DNA from: Terriglobia bacterium
GTDB lineage: Bacteria > Acidobacteriota > Terriglobia > UBA7540
Direction: 5' to 3'
DNA length: 64,000 nucleotides
Assembly (NCBI GenBank): GCA_020073545.1
Contig: JAIQEZ010000003.1
Span: forward strand, 29,579 to 93,578
Shown piece by piece: positions 9,723-17,664 of the stretch; the stretch's first letter is position 1, and each line of letters starts with the position of its first letter. A program made the translations under genes and the position numbers. A model generated the notes under the pieces. It did not search any database, was not told the origin of the DNA, and saw only the letters and a list, made by a program, of their open reading frames with translations.

Positions 9723-9799
9723 TGGCGGGGACGACGGGATTCGAACCCGCGACCTCATGCGTGACAGGCATGCGTTCTAACCAACTGAACTACGTCCCC
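9723..9799 (-). tRNA. tRNA-Asp (GTC)
   Basis: A full cloverleaf can be drawn on the minus strand: acceptor GGGGACG/CGTCCCC, D-arm with GTTCAGTTGGTTAGAAC, anticodon stem CATGC/GCATG around the loop CTGTCAC, and a T-arm with TTCGAAT. Discriminator G is followed by an encoded CCA. Confidence 0.97.
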
Positions 9800-9809
9800 G
9801 CTGACAACT

Positions 9810-9910
9810 AGTAGGCAGTACGCAGGAAGCAGTAGGCAGACGCCACCCTCTCTGAGCCTACTGAAAGCGACCCTCACCCACTGCCGGCTGCCTTCCGCTT
9901 ACTGCCCACT
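9810..9910. repeat. Heptamer-built inverted repeat between two tRNA genes
   Basis: The left arm (9810-9839) reads as four variants of the heptamer AGTAGGC. The right arm (9881-9910), read on the minus strand, gives AGTGGGC, AGTAAGC, GGAAGGC, AGCCGGC. The two 30-base arms match each other imperfectly and could form a hairpin in the spacer between tRNA-Asp and tRNA-Val. Confidence 0.7.
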
Positions 9911-9916
9911 TGGGTC

Positions 9917-9993
9917 TGGTGGGCGGTATCCGGCTCGAACGGATGACCTTCTGCTTGTAAGGTAGACGCTCTGACCAACTGAGCTAACCGCCC
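9917..9993 (-). tRNA. tRNA-Val (TAC)
   Basis: Minus-strand cloverleaf with acceptor GGGCGGT/ACCGCCC, discriminator A and encoded CCA. The anticodon loop is CTTACAA, giving anticodon TAC. The anticodon stem is TCTAC/GCAGA, which leaves one A-C mismatch where the usual tRNA-Val stem has a pair. Confidence 0.94.
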
Positions 9994-10048
9994 GGCGCCG
10001 ATTCGAAGGGAGGCTGAACTCCTCTGCCAAGCCCTCAGCACGCGAATC

Positions 10049-10076
10049 TTGACAGTTCCAATCTATGGAATATACA
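10049..10076 (+). promoter_or_regulatory. Sigma70-type promoter for the DUF507 pair
   Basis: A perfect TTGACA at 10049-10054 and TATACA at 10071-10076 are separated by 16 bases, about 40 bases before the first DUF507 start codon. Confidence 0.7.
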
Positions 10077-10117
10077 CTAGCCTGCTTTGAGCGTCAAGGA
10101 AGAGCGCTTACCGTCCT

Positions 10118-10396
10118 ATGCAGTTCCCGCGTGAATACGTGGCCTACATGGCCAAACAGGTTCTCAAACGCCTCACTAAGGCCGACCTGATCCAATATGA
10201 CCAACCCGACTACGTCACAGAGGTAATGGCCCAGGTGATGCTGGATGAGTTGAGCGTCGAGGACCGCATTAATGACGAGGTGCGGAAAATTCTGGAACAG
10301 TATGGCGACGAGATGAAGCAGATGGGTGCGACCTACGAAGAGGCCTTCAAAATCGTCAAGAAACAGCTCGTGCGGGATCGAAAAGTCATTCTCTGA
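10118..10396 (+). CDS. DUF507 family protein (first of pair)
   Basis: A 92-residue cytoplasmic protein of the DUF507 family, whose function is unknown. Visible features are the PREYVAYMAKQVLKRL start and the charged helical stretch DRINDEVRKILEQYGDEM, typical of the family, ending with the VKKQLVRDRKVIL segment. It is followed 22 bases later by a second gene of the same type and sits behind a good promoter. In some lineages DUF507 is a single protein of roughly twice this length, so the two ORFs could correspond to its two halves. Confidence 0.85.
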   Translation: MQFPREYVAYMAKQVLKRLTKADLIQYDQPDYVTEVMAQVMLDELSVEDRINDEVRKILEQYGDEMKQMGATYEEAFKIVKKQLVRDRKVIL

Positions 10397-10418
10397 CCCG
10401 GATAGGTGCACCGCCGCG

Positions 10419-10718
10419 ATGAAATTAAGCCATGAAAAACTAATCCAGATATCGCACCGCATCGTGGGTGCGATCGAAGCTCTGGACGAAGTGGAAATCT
10501 TCGATGAGCCCAACGCCATTCGCCAAGAAACCGTCAAGATCCTGACCGACCTGATGCATGAGGAAGAAAAAATCGACGAAGCCGCCAAGGCCCGTATCAC
10601 TTCTCAGAAGCGCACTATCCCCGAGGGCGGCGGGGAGTGGGATATCCTCTACCGGAAATATTACTCCGACGAGCTGCGCAAGCTTGGCATCGCTTTCAAT
10701 GCTCCCCCGCGTTCTTGA
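10419..10718 (+). CDS. DUF507 family protein (second of pair)
   Basis: A 99-residue protein similar in layout to the preceding gene: N-terminal MKLSHEKLIQISHRIVGAI, then EIFDEPNAIRQETVKILTDLMHEEEKIDEAAKARI and a C-terminal EWDILYRKYYSDELRKLG. The ATG at 10419 was chosen because the protein then begins at the conserved family start; the ORF track extends it back into the first gene in another frame. It is co-transcribed with the first DUF507 gene. No enzymatic motif is visible. Together the pair probably acts as one functional unit, but this is inferred from proximity only. Confidence 0.85.
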   Translation: MKLSHEKLIQISHRIVGAIEALDEVEIFDEPNAIRQETVKILTDLMHEEEKIDEAAKARITSQKRTIPEGGGEWDILYRKYYSDELRKLGIAFNAPPRS

Positions 10719-10862
10719 TTCCCTCAGCCTCTTGTGATCTTCCTGATACCCTGCCGACGCGCGCCGGATTCCGCTCGGGCCGGCGCCTCGCTGTCGCGCA
10801 GAAAACAGGAAAGGCGTCCGATGGAACTGGACGCCTGGAATTGGTCTGGAGCTGTATCGCGC

Positions 10863-11858
10863 TTAGTCGCGACGCTTCAGCACCGGTGGCTGGTCATCGC
10901 CTTGATCGGTTTTCTGCTGGCCGGGCTGTGTCTGCGAAGTCGTCTTATCCGTGGACTCGCGCTTGCGGAGGGTGGGCCCGGAATCGCCCCTCTGTTTCTT
11001 GTGCTGGCTGATCACGGTTTGCAGGCGGGCCTTGATGTCATCAAATTCCGAAGTCGAGACTAGATACTGGTCGCGCTTGGGGAGAATCTGTTGGATTTCC
11101 TGCTCCGACTTGATGATGCGGTCGCCGGTGGGGGGATGGCTGGCGAAGACCGTCGACATACTTCCCGGGCTTCGGCGCTCTTCATCCATCACTTTGCCGA
11201 AAAAGCCGACGTAGGAATTCGGGTCGTAGCCCGCCTTGAACATGTATTGAAGGCCCAGGAAGTCGGCTTCCTCCTCATCCTTGCGGCTGAACTTAAGGAA
11301 AGCCAACGGCACGCCATTCAAATAAGCTTCCAGAACGCCATAGTAGACGGCTGCGGACATGGGGATGATCATCATGGGGATCATCGCGTATTGCAGGATG
11401 GTGGCCTTGGTCATCTGGCTGGCCCAATGGCGCGCCGCCGCGTGACCAATCTCATGCGCGATCACGCCGGCAATCTGGTCTTCCTCGTCTGCAGCCAGCA
11501 GGACGCCGGTGTTGACGTAGATGAACCCGCCCGGCAGGGTGAAGGCGTTGATCGATGGGTCGTCGATCACCTTGACGGTCAGCGGGATGTTGAGGTCGGA
11601 GTTGCGCGCCAGGTTTTGGGACACGCGGTTCACGTATTCGTTGATGACCGGATCAGTAAGAATCTTGGCGGAGCGTTCGATCTCCGTCGAGTATTGCTTA
11701 CCGATGGCGATTTCTTTTTCCTGGGAGATAATGCTGCGATGCGCCACCTTGCGATTCCCGATCTCGTCGACGTCCTTCTTATCGTCGCCGCGAACGGGAA
11801 GCGAGGCCCAGCCCAGCATAACGACAAGCAATAGCGCTGTGAAGCGCGGCTTCCTCAT
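10863..11858 (-). CDS. M48-family zinc metalloprotease
   Basis: A 331-residue secreted peptidase. A signal peptide (MRKPRFTALLLVVMLGWASLPVRG) precedes a peptidase M48 domain. The zinc motif HEIGH is at about residues 135-139 in GVIAHEIGHAAARHW, and the third ligand is probably in RKDEEEADFLGLQYM. Substrate-region signatures INAFTLPGGFIYVNTGVL are typical of the BepA/YfgC and LoiP-like group. The C-terminal tail is charged and low in complexity, without the TPR domain of BepA. The ATG follows AAGGAG at good spacing. The likely role is periplasmic or outer-membrane protein quality control. Confidence 0.92.
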   Translation of the reverse strand: MRKPRFTALLLVVMLGWASLPVRGDDKKDVDEIGNRKVAHRSIISQEKEIAIGKQYSTEIERSAKILTDPVINEYVNRVSQNLARNSDLNIPLTVKVIDDPSINAFTLPGGFIYVNTGVLLAADEEDQIAGVIAHEIGHAAARHWASQMTKATILQYAMIPMMIIPMSAAVYYGVLEAYLNGVPLAFLKFSRKDEEEADFLGLQYMFKAGYDPNSYVGFFGKVMDEERRSPGSMSTVFASHPPTGDRIIKSEQEIQQILPKRDQYLVSTSEFDDIKARLQTVISQHKKQRGDSGPTLRKRESTDKTTSQTQPGQQKTDQGDDQPPVLKRRD

Positions 11859-12494
11859 GGCAATGCTCCTTACTGGCTATTATACCATTGCGGGTGGGCC
11901 GGACCACTCCTCCCTCCACGGCGCCTTGGAACCTGGCATCACTCTCGTATGGGTGACCCCCAGCCTGCTTTCGGCAGACCTGGACCACCTCCCGGACCCA
12001 TTCTGAATCCACCTGTTTCTTTGATTGCCCGGAAGGCAAGGGGGTTGCATGCCTCACCGCCCAAGGCGGCAGAATCCAGCGTCCAGAAAGGCGCCCCATG
12101 TGGAAACTGGCCCAGCGCCCGTGAAGGGGCCGCTGAGGCGGGAGAAGAGGACAACTCGCGAGACCGTAACAAACTGCTGCCCGGGCGGGGGGCCTTCTAG
12201 GGCTAACTTATTGGATATCAGGGTGTTGTGGACGTTGACCTCCCCCTCAAGCTGGAAAAGGGATGGGCCCGCAAGGCAGGAAGCGCGCCACCCCCTGCGC
12301 AAGCCCGGCTCAGCGATTCGCAAACCGAGTACGCACTCGCTGGAGGAAGGCTGTGACTTGGGGGAGGGCAAGCGGGTTCGGCTATTGACTCCGCATGTGA
12401 GGACAGCTAGATTAGCTGAATCGGTCTTCAGCCGAGGCCTTTGAGTTAGTTTCCCGTGACGGCTCGCCATCCCCCGTCCGAGGAGTTTGAGCCT
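11859..12494. other. Long intergenic stretch, no supported gene
   Basis: About 630 bases between the divergent M48 peptidase and a small plus-strand ORF. Several overlapping ORFs exist on both strands but none has recognisable features, a good start site or a credible composition. I see no RNA gene or clear repeat here. Confidence 0.45.
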
Positions 12495-12716
12495 GTGATC
12501 GTTTCCACAGTTCAGTCGGGACAACTCTGGCAGTGGGAGGAGACCGGCGAAAGATGGCTGGTCACCAAGGTCTACTCGGAGGTCTTCGCCTCTCATGCAA
12601 TCCTGAGGAAAGTGGGAGGGACGGATGCGGATCTTCTCCGGGTGAAGATCGAGAATTCGGGGGAAGGCGTTTCGCTCCCCGGTTTTGTCTTTACTCAGGA
12701 AGTGGAGGATTTCTAG
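12495..12716 (+). CDS. Small hypothetical protein
   Basis: About 73 residues, unknown. The GTG at 12495 is preceded by AGGAG nine bases upstream, which favours it over the earlier GTG at 12456 in the ORF track. The sequence (SGQLWQWEETGERWLVTKVYSEVFASHAILRKV) is rich in alternating hydrophobic and polar residues and could be a small beta-barrel. No membrane segment. Its stop codon is the first three bases of the TAGTGCCGT element that follows. Confidence 0.55.
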   Translation: MIVSTVQSGQLWQWEETGERWLVTKVYSEVFASHAILRKVGGTDADLLRVKIENSGEGVSLPGFVFTQEVEDF

Positions 12717-12819
12717 TGCCGTGTCAATTCAATCTCCAGTGTTGCAGTGCCCGCACCGTGCGCGGCCACACGAAAGACCGCTTTGGAAGGGTTACACAAG
12801 ATAAGCCGGGACGGCACTA
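12714..12819. mobile_element. Miniature inverted-repeat element, copy A
   Basis: A 106-base segment bounded by TAGTGCCGT and ACGGCACTA. It shares ends and nearly the same length with the element at 19899-20005, but the interiors differ. The terminal TA dinucleotides could be a TA target duplication as left by IS630/Tc1-type transposition. Confidence 0.55.
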
Positions 12820-12822
12820 GCA

Positions 12823-12843
12823 GCGTCCCACCTCGCGGGACGC
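12823..12843. repeat. Perfect 7-bp hairpin upstream of dedA-type gene
   Basis: GCGTCCC and GGGACGC flank a seven-base loop. There is no T-run after it, so a terminator is doubtful. Confidence 0.35.
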
Positions 12844-12900
12844 CCAGCGCGGTTTCTTCGTGCGCGCGCACACTTTCGGATCTCCTCAAACAGTCTTCCT

Positions 12901-13524
12901 ATGGTTTCCTTCATCCTTGAATCCCTCGCGGCCTTCATCATCTGGGTGATCTCTCAGGGCGGTTACCTCGGGATCATCCTGCTGATGGGAATCGAATCCG
13001 CCTGCATTCCGCTGCCCTCGGAAGTTATCATGCCCTTTTCGGGGTATCTGGTTTTCACGGGCCGTTTCCGGCTGGGCTGGGTCGCGCTGGCGGGCGCGCT
13101 GGGATGCAATCTGGGCTCACTGGTGGCCTATTACGTAGGGTCGCTGGGGGGGCGGCCGCTGGTGGAAAAATATGGGCGCTGGGTGCTGGTCACTCACCAC
13201 GACCTGGAGACGGCCGACCGCTTCTTTGCGCGCTATGGCGATTGGGCCGTGTTCATCGCGCGCCTCTTTCCCGTGATCCGCACGTTCATCGCTTTCCCGG
13301 CGGGCGTCTCGCGCATGAACGTGCCCCGCTTCCACCTTTACACCTTCCTCGGATCTCTGCCTTGGTGCCTGGCGCTTGCCTATGCGGGACTGAAATTGGG
13401 CGAGCGCTGGACGACCCTGCGTGAGTATTTCCACCGCTTCGATGCCGTTCTGGGCGTCTTGATCGTCCTAGGTGCGGTCTGGTTCATCCACAACCGCTGG
13501 AAGAATCGCTTGCGCGCGGCATGA
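12901..13524 (+). CDS. DedA-family inner-membrane protein
   Basis: A 207-residue polytopic membrane protein of the DedA (SNARE-associated/VTT) family, several members of which recycle undecaprenyl phosphate or move other lipids across the membrane. Diagnostic segments are ESACIPLPSEVIMPFSGYL (re-entrant loop with acidic residue), VAYYVGSLGGRPLVEKYGRW, and the arginine motif ARLFPVIRTFIAFPAGVSRM. The C-terminus has a further helix and a basic tail. It is convergent with bshB1. The family is certain; the exact lipid substrate is not. Confidence 0.93.
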   Translation: MVSFILESLAAFIIWVISQGGYLGIILLMGIESACIPLPSEVIMPFSGYLVFTGRFRLGWVALAGALGCNLGSLVAYYVGSLGGRPLVEKYGRWVLVTHHDLETADRFFARYGDWAVFIARLFPVIRTFIAFPAGVSRMNVPRFHLYTFLGSLPWCLALAYAGLKLGERWTTLREYFHRFDAVLGVLIVLGAVWFIHNRWKNRLRAA

Positions 13525-13544
13525 GCCGGGCGCGGCCCCAGCGC

Positions 13545-14258
13545 TTACACGGATTTCACCGGCATCTTCACAATATCGTCAACCGCTGCAGTTTCGCGGG
13601 TTACGAAGGGCTCGCCGTAGCGCACGCCGATCATGTGCCCGAAATGGCGAGCTTCCGACCCCATGCGCGCGTGGATGTCGGCTCGGGAAGGGAAGAGGTT
13701 TTGCATCTCCTTGGGCGGGGAAAATTGTGAGGCAAAACAGAAGATGGCTTTGAGTTTCCTGTCGAACTGCTCGGTAATATCCACGACGAAGGTAGGCCGA
13801 ACCGTGGGCACGTACTGCGAGGCGTAGATGATTTTAAAGGGGCGGTGCGGCTTGCCCTTGAGCGGCAGCTTAGCGAGGCCCGCCAGGAAGCAGGCTTCGT
13901 ACCCGATCCGCCCGGTCGTGTAGTGGTCCGGATGGCGGCCTTGCCAGTACGGCAGGATCACCGTGCGCGGGCGCAGATTGCGAATCTTCTGGGCAATCTT
14001 CAACTTATTCGCGCGCGTATTCTCCACGCCTGCATCGGGAATATGGAGATTCTCCCTGTAGACGACCCCCAGCGTCTGCGCGGCGCGGCGCGCTTCCTTC
14101 TTGCGCAGAGCCGCACTGCCGCGCGTGCCCGTTTCACCCGCGGTGAGGTCCAGAATGCCCACGCGGTACCCTGCTTCCACCATCTTGATAACGGTGCCCC
14201 CGCAGGTGATTTCGACGTCGTCCGGGTGCGCGGCGATCGCCAGAATATCAACTTCCAT
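13545..14258 (-). CDS. bshB1: Bacillithiol biosynthesis deacetylase BshB1
   Basis: A 237-residue zinc-dependent LmbE/PIG-L deacetylase. It matches the BshB1 subfamily, which removes the acetyl group from N-acetylglucosaminyl-malate on the way to bacillithiol, the low-molecular-weight thiol used by Acidobacteria and Firmicutes. The metal-binding AAHPDDVEITCGG motif is at the N-terminus; the TAGETGTRGS loop, the PDAGVENT segment and the YWQGRHPDHYTTGRI motif are characteristic of the subfamily. Its ATG overlaps the stop of an upstream glutaredoxin-like gene, so the two were translationally coupled. bshA and bshC are not in this window. Confidence 0.93.
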   Translation of the reverse strand: MEVDILAIAAHPDDVEITCGGTVIKMVEAGYRVGILDLTAGETGTRGSAALRKKEARRAAQTLGVVYRENLHIPDAGVENTRANKLKIAQKIRNLRPRTVILPYWQGRHPDHYTTGRIGYEACFLAGLAKLPLKGKPHRPFKIIYASQYVPTVRPTFVVDITEQFDRKLKAIFCFASQFSPPKEMQNLFPSRADIHARMGSEARHFGHMIGVRYGEPFVTRETAAVDDIVKMPVKSV

Positions 14259-14552
14259 TTTCCGGTCTGTCTCCTTGTTCCCGCAGCGGCTTCAGCCGCC
14301 GGAGGAATTCTCGCTCGTCGAGGTGGTATTTGAACGCCTTACGGCCGTTGATAAAAACCACGGGTATCTCTTCTTTAAACTTCGCGTACGCGTCGCCGTC
14401 TTCCAGGATGTTGATGAAAAACATGGTAGCGCCGACCTTTAGGTCGGCAGGTGCTGAGCTAAAGCTCAGCGCTACAACACACCATCAACCTGGTATTTCA
14501 CCCGGTCGCACAGGCCACAGCCGGGTTTAGTATAGAGCACAACCTCAATCAT
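14248..14552 (-). pseudogene. Glutaredoxin-like (DUF836-type) gene broken by a 50-bp palindromic insertion
   Basis: Too broken for the ORF track. From the ATG at 14552 the minus strand encodes MIEVVLYTKPGCGLCDRVKYQVDGVL and then hits TAG inside an inserted palindrome. Beyond the insertion the frame continues as FFINILEDGDAYAKFKEEI and PVVFINGRKAFKYHLDERE, ending at a TGA that overlaps the bshB1 start. Removing exactly 14426-14475 joins the two parts in frame. The CGLC redox motif, the cis-proline segment EEIPVVFING and the C-terminal helix match small glutaredoxin-like proteins. The joined protein is slightly short between the halves, so some original sequence may be lost. In a bacillithiol operon it could have been a redox partner. 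A restart at the ATG just after the element cannot restore the CxxC. Confidence 0.8.
14426..14475. mobile_element. 50-bp double-hairpin palindromic element
   Basis: Outer ends GTAGCGC and GCGCTAC are inverted. Inside are two perfect hairpins, GCCGACC-TTTA-GGTCGGC and GCTGAGC-TAAA-GCTCAGC. This architecture resembles REP/BIME-type non-autonomous elements. Its insertion into the glutaredoxin-like reading frame shows it has been mobile. Confidence 0.75.
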
Positions 14553-14810
14553 CAGGGCAATTCTGGATTCTAAGGGGAAGGGTGGAGAAGCGTCAACCCC
14601 GATCCCGAATTCGGATAGCCTCCATTGTGACTATCCCTCTTTCCATCAGTAGGTCGGACTGTGGAAACCGAACCCCGATGCGATCAGATTCAAGGCACGG
14701 CAACGGCACAGCGACCGGCACGCGTCGCGGCGATGGAGTAGAATCACGTTGCGACGCATCGCCAACGCGTACAAGACGGACCGCCAAGATGTCAGTTCAA
14801 GGAGCCCCTT

Positions 14811-16159
14811 ATGCCCATCCGCACGATTATCGAACCTTTCAAAATCAAGAGCGTGGAGCCCATTCGCTGGACTACACGAGCAGAGCGCCAGGCGTTGCTG
14901 CGCTCCGCTCACTACAACCTGTTTTTGCTGTCGGCCGAGGATGTGCTGATTGATCTCCTGACGGATTCGGGGACCGGCGCCATGTCGACGCGCCAGAGGG
15001 CGGCCATGATGGAAGGCGATGAAAGCTACGCGGGGAGCAAGAGCTTCGACCGCTTCCGCTGCTCCGTGCAAGATATCTTCGCGTACAAGCACGTGATTCC
15101 AACACACCAGGGGCGGGCCGCGGAGCGCATCTTGTTCAGCGTGATGTGCAAGAAAGGTGACGTGGTCCCGAACAACACGCACTTCGACACCACGCGCGCG
15201 AACGTGGATTTTGTGGGTGCCGAGGCCGTGGACTTGCCGATTGCCGAAGGCAGCCGTCGGTCGTGCATCCGTTCAAGGGCAGCGTGCACGTGCCCGCGCT
15301 CGAGCAACTGATCGCGCGCGTCGGGCGCGAGCGGGTGCCGCTGGTGATGCTGACGATCACCAACAACTCCGGGGGCGGCCAACCCGTCTCGATCGAGAAC
15401 ATGCGGGCGGCGAGTGCGGTCTGCCGCAAGCACGGTATTCCGCTCTACTTTGACGCTTGCCGTTTTGCCGAGAACGCCTACTTCAGACTACGCGAGGAGG
15501 GGTACGAATCCAAAACGCCGAAGCAGATCGCGCAAGAAATCTTCCGCCTCGGCGACGGCTGCACGATGTCCGCCAAGAAAGACGGTTTGGCGAACATCGG
15601 CGGATTCCTCTGCACCAACGACGACGCGATTGCGCAACAGGAAAAGAACCTGCTGATTCTGACCGAGGGTTATCCGACTTATGGCGGGCTGGCCGGACGT
15701 GATCTGGAAGCGATTGCCGTGGGGGTGGAAGAAGTGCTGGAAGAGGATTACCTCTGCTACCGGATCGTTTCGACGGCGTATCTCGGGAAGCACATTTCCG
15801 ACGAGGGCGTGCCCATCGTGCAGCCGCCCGGCGGGCACGCCGTCTATCTCGACGCGCGTGCGTTCCTTCCGCACATTCCCGCAGAGCAGTTTCCGGGCGT
15901 GGCGCTGGCCGCGGAACTCTACCTGGAAGGCGGAATTCGCTCCGTCGAGATCGGCTCGCTCATGTTCGGCGCGGCAGCAAAGATGGACTTGGTGCGCTTG
16001 GCCATTCCGCGCCGCGTTTACACCCAGAGCCATATCGATTACGTTATCGAGGTGATCCTGAATGTCTGGAAGCGTCGGGAGCAGATTCGCGGGCTACGGT
16101 TAACTTACGAAGCTCCGTTCTTGCGGCATTTCACGGCTAGACTGGAACTTATGCCGTAG
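14811..16159 (+). pseudogene. Tryptophanase/tyrosine phenol-lyase with one-base frameshift
   Basis: PLP-dependent beta-eliminating lyase family, which splits tryptophan or tyrosine to indole or phenol plus pyruvate and ammonia. The first frame starts at ATG 14811 behind AAGGAG and carries [31 protein letters not shown] and [10 protein letters not shown]. The second frame, from about 15263, carries HPFKGSV, GGQPVSIENMRA, the PLP aspartate region FDACRFAENAY, the PLP lysine motif MSAKKDGLANIGG, and the C-terminal FLRHFTARLELMP. The frames would join if one C were added at AGCCGTCGG near 15253, where a CCC run is expected. So this is a recent pseudogene or a sequencing error. All catalytic landmarks are otherwise present, and the total length (about 450 residues) is normal. 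Tryptophan versus tyrosine preference is undecided. Confidence 0.88.
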
Positions 16160-16201
16160 CGCGGGCGGTTTAGGGAAACACGCGCGCGGCGCGCGAGGCT
16201 G

Positions 16202-16672
16202 TCAGGAGGGATAACTCCCCGCCACCTTCATGAAGAAGCGATGCACTCGGTGAAAAAACGCCGCCTTCGGAAGGAACATGAACGGGCAGTAACCTTCGAT
16301 CACGCTGCAGCCGCGCTTGCGGCAGGACTCCACCGCGCGCTCATGAACCTCTCCGTCTCGCCCGGTCTGGTATATCCAAATTCGCCTGACGGCAGCTTCG
16401 TTGCATTCGCGCAAGGCCTGATCGGTTGTGGCTGCTGGCGTCATCAGCAGCGCGGCTTCCACGGGCGGGGTGATGTCGGCGACGCAGGCGAAACACGTAC
16501 GGCCCTCGATTTCCTTGGCTTGCGGATTCACTGGGACAGCGTCGTACCCCTGGGCCAGAAATTCGCGAAACAGTGCTCGCGAGAAGTGCTTCGGGTCACG
16601 AGAGACTCCCACGATGGCGAGTCTCTTGGTGGCGAGAAAATGCCCGATGTCGTCCAGCGATCCATCCTGCAT
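16202..16672 (-). CDS. CoA-binding domain protein (YccU-like)
   Basis: A 156-residue cytoplasmic protein with a Rossmann-type CoA-binding fold: KRLAIVGVSRDPKHFSRAL (nucleotide-binding loop), GYDAVPVNPQAKEIEGRTCF and AVRRIWIYQTG, all typical of the YccU/CoA_binding_2 family. The ATG at 16672 was chosen because the family core begins shortly after it and a GAGG lies upstream; the ORF track adds 16 residues. It is convergent with the lyase pseudogene and divergent from the SDR gene. Function in the family is poorly defined. Confidence 0.85.
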   Translation of the reverse strand: MQDGSLDDIGHFLATKRLAIVGVSRDPKHFSRALFREFLAQGYDAVPVNPQAKEIEGRTCFACVADITPPVEAALLMTPAATTDQALRECNEAAVRRIWIYQTGRDGEVHERAVESCRKRGCSVIEGYCPFMFLPKAAFFHRVHRFFMKVAGSYPS

Positions 16673-16779
16673 GGTGGGTGCCTCGTACGAGACTCTATGC
16701 CAATTGGCGCCTGGCCGCAAGAAACCACGTGTGCACTCCCCTTGACAATGGCGATGGGCGTGTTATCAATCGAGAGACT

Positions 16780-17523
16780 ATGAGCGAACAACTTCTTCGG
16801 GACCAGGTGGCGTTGGTGACCGGCGGTGGGAAACGGATCGGGCGTGCCATAGCCTTGGCATTGGCGCGGGCCGGGGCGGACGTGGTCGTGAACTACCACG
16901 AGTCGCGTGAGGGAGCGCTGGCCGCGGTGCGCGAGATGGCCGCGCTCGGGGTCCGCGCGCTGGCCCTCCGCGCGGACGTCTCACGGCCGAGGCAAATCGC
17001 GGCGATGTTCCGCGCGGTCGAAAAGCGTTTTGGCCGCCTGGACCTTCTCGTGAACAACGCCGGCACGTTCTTTGCCGGGAGCTGGGACCAGCTCACGGAA
17101 AGAGATTGGGATCGTATTCTGGGAATCAATCTGAAAGGCCCCTTCTTCTGCGCGCAGGCTGCCGCGCGCCTGATGGTGCGCCAGGGCCGGGGAAATATCA
17201 TCAACATCTCCTCGCTCGGCGGGCTGCAGGCTTGGCCGAACTACATGCACTATTGCGCGTCGAAGGCGGCGCTGATCTCCCTGACGCGCTCGCTGGCGAA
17301 GGCGCTGGCCCCGCGCATCCGTGTGAACAGCATCGCGCCCGGGACCATTCTCTTCCCGGATGAAAAACGCGACGCCACTCTCAAGAAGATCATCCGCGCG
17401 ACGCCGCTTCGGAAAGCCGGCGCCGCCCAGGACATCGCGGAAATGGTGCTGTATCTTGCCACGCGTAGCGATTTCATCACGGGGCAGGTCTTCGTGGTGG
17501 ATGGCGGGAAGTCGATTCCGTAA
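16780..17523 (+). CDS. Short-chain dehydrogenase/reductase
   Basis: A 247-residue NAD(P)-dependent oxidoreductase of the SDR family. The cofactor loop is TGGGKRIGRAIA, followed by NNAG (LVNNAGTFF), the active-site serine in NISSLGG and the catalytic YCASK. The arginine after the glycine loop (GKRIG) and VVNYHES suggest NADPH use and resemble FabG or pteridine-reductase-like SDRs. The ATG at 16780 is used; the upstream ORF extension overlaps the divergent gene and has no SDR features. The substrate cannot be read from the sequence. Confidence 0.9.
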   Translation: MSEQLLRDQVALVTGGGKRIGRAIALALARAGADVVVNYHESREGALAAVREMAALGVRALALRADVSRPRQIAAMFRAVEKRFGRLDLLVNNAGTFFAGSWDQLTERDWDRILGINLKGPFFCAQAAARLMVRQGRGNIINISSLGGLQAWPNYMHYCASKAALISLTRSLAKALAPRIRVNSIAPGTILFPDEKRDATLKKIIRATPLRKAGAAQDIAEMVLYLATRSDFITGQVFVVDGGKSIP

Positions 17524-17532
17524 GAGAAGCTT

Positions 17533-17560
17533 TCAGCAATCAGCGCTCAGCGCTTGGCTC
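17533..17560. repeat. Short heptamer tandem repeat
   Basis: TCAGCAA TCAGCGC TCAGCGC TTGGCTC forms a run with seven-base period just after the SDR stop codon. It belongs with other seven- or eight-base arrays in this window. Confidence 0.5.
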
Positions 17561-17664
17561 TCGGTAGGGCCGAACGGCGTTCGCCCTGCTGGGGGCGAGC
17601 GCCACGCGCCCCCACAATTCCAGGCGAGGCAGCGCCTGCCCGACGCCTACCGCGAAACCGGTTC

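Noticed and set aside
12054-12596. 180-codon minus-strand ORF in a gene-poor area
   Set aside because: No signal, motif or ribosome-binding site, and it overlaps a better plus-strand small ORF.
12823-12843. Hairpin as a rho-independent terminator
   Set aside because: The stem is perfect but no T-run follows, so it is listed only as a repeat.
14646-15182. 178-codon minus-strand ORF
   Set aside because: Antisense to the first half of the tryptophanase/tyrosine phenol-lyase; no independent features.
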